Source: Rhabdophis nuchalis (lineage: Eukaryota > Chordata > Lepidosauria > Squamata > Natricidae). Taken from it: 64,000 bases of DNA. This document shows, one piece after another, positions 36,013 to 47,586 of this stretch. Both the position numbers and the translations under genes were made by a program. The DNA lies in NCBI GenBank assembly GCA_039707465.1, contig CM077644.1, positions 79,568,875 to 79,632,874 of the forward strand, read 5' to 3'. Each line of letters begins with the position of its first letter. Positions within the stretch are counted from its first letter, which is position 1. The notes beneath the pieces were generated by a model, which was given only the letters and a program-made list of their open reading frames with translations, did no database searches and was not told the origin of the DNA.

Positions 36013-38033
36013 AATGTGTTCATGGCGAGCAGCTGAAAAAAACCTAGCAGTGTTCTCCAACCCATTGATCATGGAAAACTCCCCTGGTTTTCCATGTCCT
36101 TTATTCGTGGTATCCGTGAGTCTTCTCACCAGGCAAGAATATTTGCTTTATCTATCTAACCATCTGACAAAATGGTGAAATAGTTTATATCCTTGATATT
36201 GCAATATTTTCCTTGTATATGCTAAGGCAACAGCGTTGCCATTTGTTAACACATCTCTTCAATAGTTGTAAGTACTGATAGAACATCTGAGGAATTTTTC
36301 ATAGAAAGAAACTGCCTGGATGGTAGCTAACCAACATCTTGCTTAGCAGCATGGAATATATATCACCTGCTTTCTTGTAGTCACCCCTTCAAATCTGGGG
36401 AGAACATGATGATTGATCTACTTTCTGCTTATTTCACAAGACCACTGAAGTATTTATATTCTCTATTCTCTACTGATACACATAAAACCAAATCTTTATT
36501 TTGGTATTACATTAGCAAGCCTCATGTTTATACCCAGCATCTAGATTTTTTCAGTGATTTCAGCTTTCTAACAGAATATAGTTTACCATTGAATTCAAAC
36601 TATTTGCCTGAATTAGCAGTGAGACTGGATTACTGTGGACATTATTAGTCTAGAGTACAGAGGACACAAACATAAAATTGCTTGTCCCAATTTTATTTCA
36701 CCTATTTGACCTGGTACAACATTTTTGGAGAAATGCCAGTCAGATATGAATGTGCTAATATATTTATATGTTGCCTCAGCCATGCAGGAGGCAATGATCA
36801 CAGCAATCTGCTCCAAAAAGGCCTTTGATTTTCCACACTATTCTCAAAGTGTTTTTGTGTCTACTTTCTTTTCAAGCTAGGAAATTTCTTCTGCTACACA
36901 TATTCCCATTACGTTGTTATCTCACTAACCATTTAGAATACATTCTGATGCCTTTAATTTTTTTAATTTTACCTTTGATTAAAAATAAATAAATTTGTAG
37001 ATTCCTTATTTTCTACAGCTATAGGAGTTACAGGTAGGTCTTGACTTACAACCACAATGGAGTGTTGGAATAGCTTCTGTCAAGTTCAGGTGAGAGTTTC
37101 TGACAAAACTGACACTACTAAAGAAGGTATGTCCTAGTTTGAAGGATTTGGTCATGTTGGCATTTACCTATGGAAGTGATGCAAAGTCCATGTGAAAATT
37201 GTAATACTTTTGCTCTATTTTATGTATGGTTTTGTACTGATATTGTTCCAATGCTTGTATGAATGTATATGCTTGTATGTGTTTGTGAGACACAATCCTA
37301 AAACACATGCCACCTACTGTCCATTATCTGCCATGATGAACTAGGTTTTTTTTTTGTGTCTCTGTGTGTGCCAATCATTCTCTTTCAGCCCAACCAACTT
37401 CAAAGGGCTCTTCTTGTGGGGAAATATTAGCAGAAAAACTGATCTGAATGCCATCTTGAGCTCCTGAATGAAATTTAATTTAAAAAAAAATTAAACAGAT
37501 TAAGGAACTGAAGCTGTTCTTATTGTTGATTGAGTTTTAACACGCAGAATCTTTCTACTTGGAGAATCTTCCAAACTATACTCCGCACTAATGAATTCCA
37601 TGAAAGTCTTGTTTCCAGGTAAAAAAGAGGCAATTGTTTGTGTCAATTCCAACTCGCTGCAATCTCCATTAGCATTGGACAGTTGTCCAACTGCAAAAAT
37701 GAGGATGTTAGCAACCACAATGCTCATTATATAAAGCCTTTAATCAGATAACCTTGATCTGAAGGCCCGCTTTGGATTACCAACAGGAAGCTGTTGCTCA
37801 TCCTGTTGAGGATGCTTATTTGGCCCCAGTGAGTGAAAAGTGCTTTAGATGTCAGTCCATTTGCCACTGGTTATATTGTACATACTGTAGATAAAAGAAG
37901 CTTTGCGTAACTGACACCTTCACTTTGTAACCAGATTACCTTTTATGAATGGCTAGGTTTACATTTAGACTCCCAATATGTTTTGTTTTCTTGCAATTCT
38001 ATCAATTACACTATGGCATAGCTTTCCCATTCC
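36013..38033. other. Intron sequence; one fragment of the CTTACGACC repeat
   Basis: Mostly unremarkable. Around 37030 ACAGGTAGGTCTTGACTTAC is the left end of the repeat listed at 19363, cut short. The minus-strand frame 37500-37727 starts with a hydrophobic stretch but matches no family I know. Confidence 0.4.
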
Positions 38034-38041
38034 TTTTAAAC

Positions 38042-38181
38042 CAGGGATGTCCAAACTTGGGAACTTTAAGACTTGTGGACTTCAACTCCCAGAATTCCCC
38101 AGCCAGCATAGCATAGCTGGCTGGGGAATTCTGGGAGTTGAAGTCCACAAGTCTTAAAGTTCCCAAGTTTGGACATCCCTG
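38042..38181. mobile_element. Palindromic hAT MITE, near-identical to the 19946 copy
   Basis: 140 bp: 66 bp perfect arms (CAGGGATGTCCAAACTTGG and its complement) around an 8 bp spacer. TTTTAAAC is duplicated exactly at 38034-38041 and 38182-38189. Arm sequence is essentially the same as the MITE at 19946, so the two probably moved in the same recent wave. Confidence 0.87.
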
Positions 38182-38269
38182 TTTTAAACCTTTAATTTTG
38201 TGCCTGGAGTTATTTCAAAGTGGATGGCAATCGCTTGCTTTTCTGTAATAGTTGAACAAATGCTTTATT

Positions 38270-38446
38270 TAGGGATGGTTTGCAAATGTGACTTCTGTGT
38301 ATGCGCACAGCCTTCCGCACAGGCGCTTTTGGCAAAAAAAGCAGCTAAATGGGATGCCATAGAACCGGAGTGGGTGGGCGGGGCCATGCATGATTTCTAC
38401 TATCAGCTCAGGTGAACCGGTCCAAACTTGTAGAATACCACCTCTG
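38270..38446. mobile_element. hAT-like MITE (GGTGGTATTC type)
   Basis: Left end TAGGGATGGTTTGC, right end GAATACCACCTCTG. GCTTTATT is duplicated exactly at 38262-38269 and 38447-38454. It is 177 bp with a GC-rich core (GTGGGCGGGGCC) and non-coding. Its right end matches the left end of the element at 46023, so the two are related. Confidence 0.7.
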
Positions 38447-38454
38447 GCTTTATT

Positions 38455-39708
38455 TTTATTGGTTTTGCATCCCTTGCATTTACAACTTTTTAACTTGCAT
38501 TCATATTTTCCAAATTTATCTGTTGAGTCATTGCAAAAAACACAAACATGTTATGGAGTTGATGGGAGTTTAATTGACTTATAGCTTGAAGAAATCTTGA
38601 AGACTGTGCTGGTCTCATCAAAGATGGAGAAGAAAGTGATGGATAAGGATAAATATGGTATATGGAGAACAGAAGAGCTAAATAATTGTGTTTTGGGAGC
38701 TAATGGTAAGATGAATTGATGTAATCACTTAATAATATAAAATGATGTTGGCTAGGTAATAGTATACATGTGACTATATGTTGTGAAAATGGAAAAATAA
38801 TTTTTTTTTTACAAAAAGAAGATCCAGTTGTAGGGGAAATCCCTGCTTTTCTGCTGGATTTGCAAGATGGCAGTAGGGTTCCATTAATGTCATTTTAACA
38901 GACAACACCATTAGGTTAACTCCTGTCCTAAGCTCCCACTTTGAAGACTGCCCAAGGTTCCCAACACAATTTTGTTTGACATTTAGCTAAAGACTACCTT
39001 TATGATGTAACTGATTTTTCTACTCAGTTGGAGGTCACTTAAAAAGGTTTAATTGTTGCTCTTTGAAAGGTCACTATTAGTAATTCTTTCAAGCCCCTCT
39101 TTGCAAAGTAAAGTGCTGATTAGCATTACTTTCAATCCTACCAGGATGTGACTCCATCACTAATATCCACATGACATTCCTAGAATATATCAAAATATTT
39201 GTCAAACTAAATAAGATCCAAATGAGCTGGGGTAAATTATACTGAGTTATTTTATTTTATTGCTGTACCACAATCATTTGTGGCTCTTTGTTATTAATTT
39301 ACCCCAAAATGAGATGGGGGGGGGGTGTAACTCTAACAAGGGCAAAACAGAAAAGAGAGATCAAATCCTAGGCAAAACTAATATTTTCCATCTGCTCATC
39401 TTGAACGGCTTATATTTCTTTTAATGCCCCCCACACAGAAAAACCTCTGCTTCAGTTGGTGGAGTATTTTGAACAAATAAGTCACTGGGTTAGATCATGA
39501 GGAAAAGCCAGAGGGTTGGAATCAGATTTAGTTTTATTCAGTAGAGTGATGCATGATTCAAAAACAATGTTTTGGAAGAAATATTGCAAATTGCATCTCC
39601 TGCTATTCACTGAAAGCAACTCCTGCTATTTATTGAAGGATACTGCTTTTTTTTTAAGGTTTGTGCATAGACCAGAAAAAATAGGTGATGCTACTTTTAA
39701 AGTTGATT
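38455..39708. other. Intron sequence, nothing recognised
   Basis: AT-rich intron, with a run of ten G near 39317. No gene or repeat identified. Confidence 0.4.
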
Positions 39709-39716
39709 CTTTAAAG

Positions 39717-39838
39717 CACGGGTAAGGAACTGTGCCCCTTTTATGACTTGTGGACTTAAACTCCCAGAATGCCTGTGATAGCCATGCTGGGATTTGAAAT
39801 CCACAAATCATAAAGGGCCCATAGTTTCCCCATCTCTG
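39717..39838. mobile_element. Palindromic hAT MITE, diverged
   Basis: 122 bp with arms containing TTATGACTTGTGGACTTAAA and its imperfect complement. CTTTAAAG is duplicated at 39709-39716 and 39839-39846 (this octamer is itself palindromic). The arms differ at several sites, so it is older than the 19946 and 38042 copies. Confidence 0.75.
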
Positions 39839-40054
39839 CTTTAAAGCATTGGAATATTTCTAGCACTTTTTTTTCTGGCTCCTATTGTAACTTGAAAAAA
39901 TTGGGTTCATCAAACAGTTAAAAAAAACCCCATATTTAAGAAAGGACTAAAGCATGTATTTTGAGTCATTTTGAAAGACCTATTATGTTGAGATAATTAA
40001 AAAAATAAAGGTTAGCTTTTCGATGGCTATTGGTCTTGATGGGTGTCTCTTATC

Positions 40055-40108
40055 CCTAGCTGGCTGGGGAACTCTGGGAGTTGAAGTCCACCAGTCTTAA
40101 AAGAGCCT
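40055..40108. mobile_element. Half of a palindromic hAT MITE
   Basis: GCTGGCTGGGGAACTCTGGG and AGTTGAAGTCCACCAGTCTT are the right arm only. It abuts the segment shared with 58923-59054; the left arm is missing, so it was truncated. Confidence 0.55.
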
Positions 40109-40109
40109 G

Positions 40110-40243
40110 CTTTAGGTCAACCATGTTTATGTCAGAACCTGTGGAATAGTGAAGTAAAAGAGAACCACTGTTTTCCCATTCTCCAAATCCTTATTAATTG
40201 CACTTGTTTTCCAGTATCATCTTCCTTGCCTGTTTATTGAACA
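40110..40243 (-). repeat. 134 bp segment shared with the flank of Helitron copy 3
   Basis: Starting CTTTAGGTCAACCATG and running to TGTTTATTGAACA at the Helitron edge, this matches the reverse complement of 58923-59054 almost base for base. Helitron copies 1 and 4 lack it. Homology stops abruptly at both outer edges. See the finding on Helitron read-through. Confidence 0.75.
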
Positions 40244-40550
40244 CTAGGCGTTCCCGGCCACGCGTTGCTGTGGCCCAGTATGGTTAAATGGCCAACCAAT
40301 CTGTGTGTAGATCTACACCTGCACACACAAACACATACACAACAACTGTATAACCCCCAACCTACCTACCTACTGTATTTCTACCTACCTACCTACCTAC
40401 CTACCTACCTACCTATCGCATTTCTCTACCTACCTATCTACCTACCTACCTACCTACCTACCTACCGTATTTACCTACCTACCTATCTACCTACTGTATT
40501 TCTCCCTCTCTCTCCCTCTACCTACCACCTACCACCTACCTACCATTGTG

Positions 40551-43190
40551 CCACAGACCACCGGTTGTGAGTCCCTCTGCGTGAAGTGGGGCCTAGGGAG
40601 GCAGTTGGGCTTGCTGGTTGTATACCTGGCTCCCCGCTATGTAGCAGCAGCCCTGCCCAAGCTCCTGGAGGTGATCGCTACGGTGGCAGTTGAGACCCCC
40701 AGACCTTTGGTCATGGGGGACTTTAATCTGCCATCAGTGGGCGAATCATCCGTGGCAGCTCGGGAGTTCATGGCTTCCATGACGGCCATGGACCTGACCC
40801 AATTAATTCAAGGCCCCACCCACGAGGGTGGACATACACCGGATCTCATCTTTGTCTCTGGCCAATGGAAGAGTGATCTGGGTATAGGGGATATAGTCAT
40901 CACGCCCTTGTCATGGTCAGACCACTCACTTCTCCGGCTCGACTTTCCGACCGCTACTCCCCTCTGCGGGGAGGTGGAACCAGAGCCATCGATCTGGTTT
41001 CGCCCCAGGCGCCTTATGGACCCGGATGGGTTCCAGACGGCGCTTGGGCCACTTCCTGTACCCCTGACCCGCGCCCCGATGGAGGACCACGTGGCCACTG
41101 CGACCACGGGGGCCTTGGATCGGGTCGCGCCCTTGTGGCCTCTCTTGCGGCGGCGAGTCGCCCCGGCTCCTTGGTTTACCGAGGAGCTGAGGGTGATGAA
41201 ACGCCACAAGAGATGCATAGAGAGAAGATGGAGGTCTACCCGTTCTGAATCTGACCGGACACAAGTAAGAGCCCAGTTACGGACTTACATTATGGCGCTG
41301 AGAGTGGCCAAACGTCATCATTGTGCCACTCTCATAGCATCCGCAGAAAACCGCCCTGCCGCCCTGTTTAGGGTGACCCGCTCCCTCCTTCAACAGAGGG
41401 TGCGGGAAGCCCCATTACAGGGCAGAGCAGAGGAATTTGTGACTTTTCTGCAGGAGAAAATCGCTCAGATACAGAACGAGCTAGCCCCCATTGATGGCCC
41501 AGTGGGATGCCACGAGACAGATCTTGTTTGGGAGGAGTTTGACTCCGTTGCTTCCGAGGATATGGACAGGCTACGTGGGCGACTGCGAGCCACCACATGT
41601 TTATTGGATCCGTGTCCCTCCTGGCTTGTACTGGCATCCTGGGAGGTGACACGAGGCTGGCTCCAAGAGGTTGTCAACGCATCCTTAAGTGAGGGTTCCT
41701 TGCCTGCTTCCCTAAAAGAGGCTATGGTGAGGCCCCTCCTTAAGAAGCCCTCTTTGGACCCAGCTTTATTAAACAACTATCGTCCAGTCTCCAACCTTCC
41801 CTTTTTGGCGAAGGTTGTTGAGAGTGTGGTGGCACAACAGTTTCCCCGTCACCTGGAGGAAGTTGATTATCTAGACCCGTGCCAGTCCGGCTTTCGGCCT
41901 GGGCATAGCACTGAGACGGCATTGGTCGCGTTGGTTGATGATCTCTGGAGGGCCAGAGATGGGGGTTGTTCCTCCATCCTGGTCCTATTAGACCTCTCGG
42001 CGGCTTTTGATACCATCGACCATGGTATCCTATTGCATCGGATGGGGGGGTTGGGGGTGGGAGGCACTGTTTTACGGTGGTTCTCCTCCTACCTCTCTGG
42101 CCGATCGCAATTTGTGTTGACAGGAGAGCAGAGGTCGACCTCGAGACCCCTCACATGTGGGGTGCCTCAGGGGTCGGTCCTCTCGCCTCTCCTGTTCAAC
42201 ACATATATGAAGCCGCTGGGTGAGATCATCCGTGGTTTTGGGGTAGAGTACCACCTGTACGCTGATGATACACAGCTGTACATTTCTACCCCAAACCACC
42301 CCAACAATGCCGTAGCAGTGATGTGCCAGTGCCTGGAAGCCGTGCGGATCTGGATGGGAAGTAACGGACTCAGGCTCAACCCGACCAAGACCGAGTGGCT
42401 GTGGTTTCCGGCTGCCCGATTCAACCAGCTGACTCCATCGCTGGCCATAGGGGGCGAACATCTTGCCCCTGTGGATGGGGTGCGCAACTTGGGTGTCCTC
42501 CTGGATGCCCGGCTGTCCATGGAAGATCAAGTGACAGCCGTGGCCAGGAGGGCGTTTTACCAGGTTCGCCTGGTTCGCCAGTTGCGCGCCCTATTGGATC
42601 GGGACGCCCTTCGCACAGTCACTCATGCTCTCGTGACATCGCGACTGGACTATTGTAACTCTCTCTACATGGGGCTTCCCTTGAGGTGCACCCGGAGACT
42701 TCAGATGGTTCAGAATGCAGCCGCGCGGGCAATCTTGGGTACCTCCAGATCTGCCCACATAACTCCACTTCTGCGCGAGTTGCACTGGCTGCCTGTCGTC
42801 TTCCGGGTGCGCTTCAAGGTATTAGTCATCATTTTTAAAGCGCTCCATGGCTCGGGACCTAGCTATCTGCGGGATCGGATCCTGCCTCATCAGAACAACC
42901 ACGGACTTCTGCTCCTTCCGTCTGAAACTAAAAACTCATCTTTTCCGTTTGGCCGGCCTTGGGTAGCCTCTCTCTACAGGGTCTAGCTGTTTTAATTGGG
43001 TATTTTAGCAGGTTAAGGGGATTTTAGCACAGGCCCAGATTTAATTTGTTTTTAATTGTATTTGTATATTTATTGTATTGTGGTTTTAGTTTTCCCTGTG
43101 CACCGCTCCGAGTCCCTACGGGGAGAGGAGCGGTCTATAAATTAAATCATTCATTCATTCATTCATTCATTCATTCATTCATTCATTCAT
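40551..43190 (+). mobile_element. L2-clade LINE with endonuclease remnant and full reverse transcriptase
   Basis: Open frame 40548-42986 (812 codons). It starts inside the APE-type endonuclease (MGDFNLP with the metal-binding Asp; SWSDHSLL with the catalytic Asp-His), continues through a linker, then the RT: LLDLSAAFDTIDHGILL, CGVPQGSVLSPLLFN and YHLYADDTQLYIS. The endonuclease N-terminus is missing (5' truncation). Near 42890 a deletion of about 200 bp, compared with the copy at 34851, joins ILPH directly to the TTTD region and shifts the frame, so the natural C-terminus is lost. The 3' UTR has the CCGCTCC/GGAGCGG hairpin and an (ATTC)n tail. It sits inside Helitron copy 2 and is younger than it. 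Inactive alone. Confidence 0.85.
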
Positions 43191-43385
43191 ACTGCATTTC
43201 TCCCTCTCTCTCTATCCCTATAGCTGCCTACCTACCTACCTACTGTATTTCTCCCTCCCTCTCTCTTCATCCCTTTACCTTCCTATAGCTGCCTACCTAC
43301 CTACCTACTGTATTTCTCCCTCCCTCTCTCTTCATCCCTTTACCTCCCTATAGCTGCCTACCTACCTACCTACTGTATTTCTCCT
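43191..43385. repeat. Minisatellite of about 65 bp units (CTAC-rich)
   Basis: Three units, each with TATAGCTGCC(TACC)n TACTGTATTTCTCC and a CCCTCTCTC part. This is the Helitron core right of the L2 insertion; the inverted form is at 58548-58800 in copy 3. Confidence 0.8.
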
Positions 43386-43795
43386 TGAATCTTATGGACA
43401 GAGTATTTTATGTCATAAAGGATGACATAATATCTGTGGCCCACTGCTCTCTCTCTATCCATCTACCTACCTTTTTTACAATTTTTTACATTTCTATTGC
43501 GTGTACCTGGCACAGGTGTGACATCTACACAATCTATATATATATCATTGATGCCGTATTTGAAAGGAACGTTGTGTGAAAATTTGGAAGCGATCGGTGC
43601 AGTACTTTCGGAGATTAGCGGTTTTGAACAAACTCTTGTTACATTTTTATTTATATAGATAGGGCGACTATAGGCTCTGCCAATGACTTGCAGATCTGTA
43701 ATATGTGATTTTGTCTTTCTCTCTGTATACTGTATATGTGTCTCTGCAAGTGCATGCATATGTATGTCTATGTCTGTAGTGATAGCTGTAATGGG

Positions 43796-44070
43796 ACAAA
43801 CTTGCCACAGCCAACTCGCTGCGGTCAACTCACCACAGGATAATGCGATAATTCTATTTAATTATTTAAAATAAATAAAAAATAGTTTGATTTTTGTCAT
43901 TCGCATTTCATTTTGTCCTTGCTTTTTCATCCCTTCTTCAATGATACTAGTTCCCCATTTCTTTGATCTTAATGTAACCCTTGTCTCGCAGTGAGTTGTC
44001 TTGCAACGGGTTGGCTGTGGCGAGTTGGCTGTGGTGAATTGGGCAGTGTGAGTTGGCTGTGGAGGATTGT
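43796..44070. repeat. Inverted-repeat element with GTTGGCTGTGG motifs
   Basis: The left side has CTTGCCACAGCCAACTCGCT. The right side has the complementary phrase GTTGGCTGTGGCGAGTTGGC and two further GTTGGCTGTGG copies. This looks like a non-autonomous DNA transposon with sub-terminal repeats, but I could not define the target duplication. Confidence 0.4.
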
Positions 44071-45345
44071 CATAGAATATATGTATACGTATATGTGTGT
44101 GCCTATGCATTCACTGAATAACTATCATAGAAAGTTAGGCCATCTTATCTGGAGTGCAAAACTACAGACAATCATTACAGTAGAAAGCGCCAAAGACATT
44201 ATTTGATGTTATCTAGTAGTTGTCAGATTTTACAGTTCTCTTTTACTCAAGGGTGGGGAAAAGCAGAGCTTATGATTATAATGACAATACCCTAATACCA
44301 TATACAGGCTGTGTATTTAAAAAATTAAAAGAGCCTCGGCATCCAAGTGGGTTGGAGAGGGTATACAGTACAAAGGAAAGAAGTAATGATACTGGATGGG
44401 CACTTTCTAGCCCTTTCCAAGGTGGCTTAATTGAATCTCCTTAACTTTCTTTCCATTGTTATGGGTTAATGCAAAATAACTATTCATATTTCACTACAAT
44501 GTATAAATTTCATATCCTATCAGAGGGGAAAAAATAATTCTATAAATCAGGCAAGATGACTACAATTTCTTGCCATGCTGCTTCCATCAAGGGAAGGCCA
44601 AACTTAGATAACTGGGCAAAGTTCTTGTCTCAGTGCTGGTTCAAGGATAAAGGAGGCCCCTAACCTACATTGATGGATAGTGCCACATCTAGCCACTGGA
44701 AAGAATTGCTTTTTTAGAATCATTGTTAGAATCATTCAGAAGGAGGAGCAATATTTGATGTCCTCTAAACTTTGGTACCCAGGACAAGTACTTACTCAGC
44801 AAGCCTTCACCTAAAGGTGGCCTATCTCATGCTATATTACCAAAATGTCACTTCCTTTTTGTCTGCTAATTGTGGATTATTCCATTATTCCTAGATATTT
44901 GAAGAAGAGAATGGGCCAGCATCATGGCTGGTATGAAAACTGTATTTGAAAACCAATGTGATTTTTTGCTCAGGTTTCCCCCCCCCCCCCATTTTTCTAT
45001 ACATAATACATATACTTTGGCCAGAAAATTGTTTAATTTATACATAAAAACAAGTGAGGAATAAACAAATACCTTAAAGTTTAAAAAAAGTTTCAATGGC
45101 TACTTTTTAAAAATATTACTGACACTTTCATCTGAAAGATTCACTATTGTGTCCATCCCACCATTGAGTGGGATTTAATTACCGATTTTCAAACAGGTTT
45201 CGAGATTTTTTTATTGCTTCCAAATTTCTCAGAGAAACACTATTCTAGGTTCCTGAGCAAATGGATTCTTTTTCCTGGCTTGTATGCAACAGAGTGAGAA
45301 CAAGGAAAATAAGCGGTTAGTATCAGAATAATTGTTAAAGCGTAC
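44071..45345 (-). other. NEGR1 intron just 3' of the 126 nt exon, no repeats
   Basis: No transposon recognised. The splice donor of the exon lies at the right edge (GTACG from 45345). The short frames have no domain. Confidence 0.45.
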
Positions 45346-45471
45346 CTGATGGAGAAATATGCCTCCAAGAGATGGAAGGATCAGGTTTCCCTGTAGCTAA
45401 GCAGGCCAATGTGATGTTGCTTCCTTCATTTGCCACAATATCATTTGAGATATGACTTATCTTTGGAGAAA
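45346..45471 (-). CDS. NEGR1: NEGR1 exon, first half of Ig domain 2
   Basis: A 126 nt exon, probably exon 3 by human gene order. After completing a split codon it reads 41 codons: SPKISHISNDIVANEG, then NITLACLATGKP, then SISWRHISPS, ending on the first base of the Ala codon finished by the exon at 4973. LAC holds the B-strand Cys, and SWR the core Trp of a C2 Ig fold. NIT is an N-glycosylation sequon. The acceptor is a T-rich tract plus CAG at 45474-45472; the donor is G/GTACG at 45346/45345. Lengths and phase 1-1 joining fit IgLON genes. The text matches NEGR1 (SISWRHISPS) and differs from other IgLONs. The exon is too short to appear as an open frame with a start codon. Confidence 0.92.
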
Positions 45472-46022
45472 CTGAAATGAAAAAATACAAAGCAATGAAA
45501 GATTGCCTTATTCGTGAAATTCCTTTAATCCAATTAATTCAACAATATCGTCATAGTTAACAATAGGATATTTCTATAAGGTACCTTTCCTGATCCAGTA
45601 GCCTTCATATGAATTGGATTTCATATCACATTATTCCAAACAACAACCATCCTTGTTCCAATAATATCCAGAAAAATAAATTTTATGAGCCACCGAAACT
45701 GAGAACTTCAACATGAAATAGTATATCTGATGCACTTTATTAGCACTATACATTGTTTTGGCTAATGCAACATTTAGTCAAAGCTGCGTGTATTTCAGGT
45801 ATTCTGATTGTTTCACCACATATCAAGGAATGACTTCTTCAGTGAGGAATGTTTCTATATTTGGAGACTTTGTGTATACTTTTATAAAGTACTGAAGTTG
45901 GAGGAAACAAATCATTTACTTGAATCTGCCCTAGTAAACTGACTATTGTAGTATCCCTGTAATAATTTTTTATACAAGTCTAATGAGTTAGTTTAGGCTG
46001 AAAAATGGTGACTGGTCCAAGA
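45472..46022 (-). other. NEGR1 intron just 5' of the 126 nt exon
   Basis: Polypyrimidine tract and acceptor at the left edge; no repeat or gene in the rest. Confidence 0.5.
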
Positions 46023-46270
46023 CAGAGGTGGTATTCAGATGGTTCGGACTGGTTTGGGTGAACTGGTAGCGGAAATTTTGAGTAGTTTGGAGAACCGGCA
46101 AATACCACCTGTGGTTGGCCCCGCCCTCCCACCCCTATCATTCTGTGTCCTATATTCCCTTATTTTTTAGCTCAGCTGATTCACACAGCAAATTGGCTCT
46201 TGGAGTCCTGTGCGCATGTGTGAAGCATTCTCTCAGAACTGGTAGGAAAATATTTGGAATCCCACCACTG
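46023..46270. mobile_element. hAT-like MITE (GGTGGTATTC type)
   Basis: Left end CAGAGGTGGTATTCAG, right end GGAATCCCACCACTG. Flanks GTCCAAGA (46015-46022) and GAACAAGA (46271-46278) match at 6 of 8. It is 248 bp with a GC-rich middle (GGCCCCGCCCTCCC) and non-coding. Confidence 0.6.
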
Positions 46271-46631
46271 GAACAAGATCACAGAATGGATTTCATAGGC
46301 TAACATAGGTTGAAATCTGGGCTTTCCCAGATTTGAGTTGTAGATTATAGCAGTGTCATAGTGTAATTGATACAGTTTTATTCATCACCTTTCAGGAGTT
46401 GCATACATCCAGGAAGGACATGGGCACACAAACATCCCCAAAACATGCATTGCCTTCTATGTTGTAGGTGAATAGAGCTCCCATCTTTCAGTTTTTCATT
46501 GGAAGGGGTGATAATTATTTCTGATTATTTATTTGTTAAATGTATTTACTGCTCATCTCACTGTGGGGCTATTTTTGGTGGCTTGATTATAACCAGGAAC
46601 ACCTGATTTTAACTAGTACTTACCTTACAAT

Positions 46632-46988
46632 AAAAGGTAAATATAAAGGCTCCCCTTGCACATATGTTCTAGTCATTTCCGACTCTAGGGGGTGGTGCCC
46701 ATCTCTGTTTCAAAGCCAAAGAGCTAACGCTGTCCGAAGACATCTCTGTGGTCATGTGGCCAGCATGACTAAATGCCAAAGACGTACGGAACGCTGTTAA
46801 CGTCCCACCAAAGTGGTCCCTATTTTTCTACTTGCATTTTTACATGCTTTTGAACTGCTAGATTGGCAAAAGCTGGGACATGTAATGGGAGCTCATTTCG
46901 TTACAAGGTGCTAGGGATTCGAACCGCCAAACTGCCAACCTTTCTGATCAACAAGCTCAACATCTTAGCCACTGAGCCACCACCTCCC
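46632..46988 (-). mobile_element. tRNA-derived SINE with Bov-B-like tail
   Basis: Read on the minus strand, the head GGCTCAGTGGCTAAGATG (A box) and GCGGTTCGAATCCCTAGC (B box) are tRNA-like. The body is unlike the Sauria copy at 31278, but the 3' end CTAGAGTCGGAAATGACTAG followed by GCAAGGGGAGCC and ACCTTTTA is the tail shared by Sauria-type SINEs and Bov-B LINEs. About 357 bp, full length. The B box is intact, so residual Pol III binding is possible. Confidence 0.65.
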
Positions 46989-47586
46989 TTACTTTAGAAT
47001 AGACCCCTACAAAAAGTCACATACATCTTCTTGAAATATTATTCCTGCAGAGGAAAGTAGAGGAAAAGAAACAATGATTTCCCATTCCCACTTCCTGGAA
47101 ATTGGACCACCATTGCTGTCATAGTTAGTACATAAGTATTTTCCGGTAAGGTCGGGTTTTTTTTCTTATCAAGGGGATTGCTATCTCAGGATAATGTGCT
47201 AAATCATTTCCCATAGCACCAAAGGTAAGTGGTAACCAGGCCTCAGCTGAAGTGAATGCAAACGACTCCTTCCCTTTCTCTTGCATGCTCTTTTTTCTAG
47301 TTTTCTTTTTTTTTTTTTTATATTGAAAAAGTTTTATTGGTTTTACATTTTTTCTATAGGGTAGGGTAAGGGATACAAAGAAATTTTGAGAGCATTCACG
47401 TCAGAGTCGTCGGCCCTTCCGAGACCTCAAAATACACAATAAAAAAATAACAAAAAAAATCATTTTTCATAACACTACAAGGTAAAAGCAAGTACATATA
47501 CCTAAATTCTCAATTCCATGCTGTCAGACATTTACAAAAAATCCAGAAAATATTATGCAAAATTGTTCAGTAAAATCAAGGCAAAG

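Larger units (their letters stand above)
40244..43659 (-). mobile_element. Non-autonomous Helitron, copy 2, split by an L2 LINE
   Basis: Read on the minus strand, the 5' end is TCTATATAAATAAAAATG at 43659 and the 3' end is GGCCGGGAACGCCTAG at 40244. The GGCCG/CGCC hairpin ends one base from perfect complementarity. Outer bases are A (5') and T (3') as expected. About 2.6 kb of L2 sits inside the CTAC-rich core; without it the Helitron is about 780 bp, near copy 3 (645 bp). No helicase gene is present. Confidence 0.7.

Noticed and set aside
37500..37727. 75-codon minus-strand frame with a hydrophobic start, resembling a small secreted protein
   Set aside because: No family match that I know, no splice partners, and the length is within chance for this much sequence. 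A transcript would be needed to reconsider it.
40363..40545. CRISPR-like regular repeats
   Set aside because: Units are the simple (CTAC)n microsatellite without unique spacers, in a vertebrate genome.
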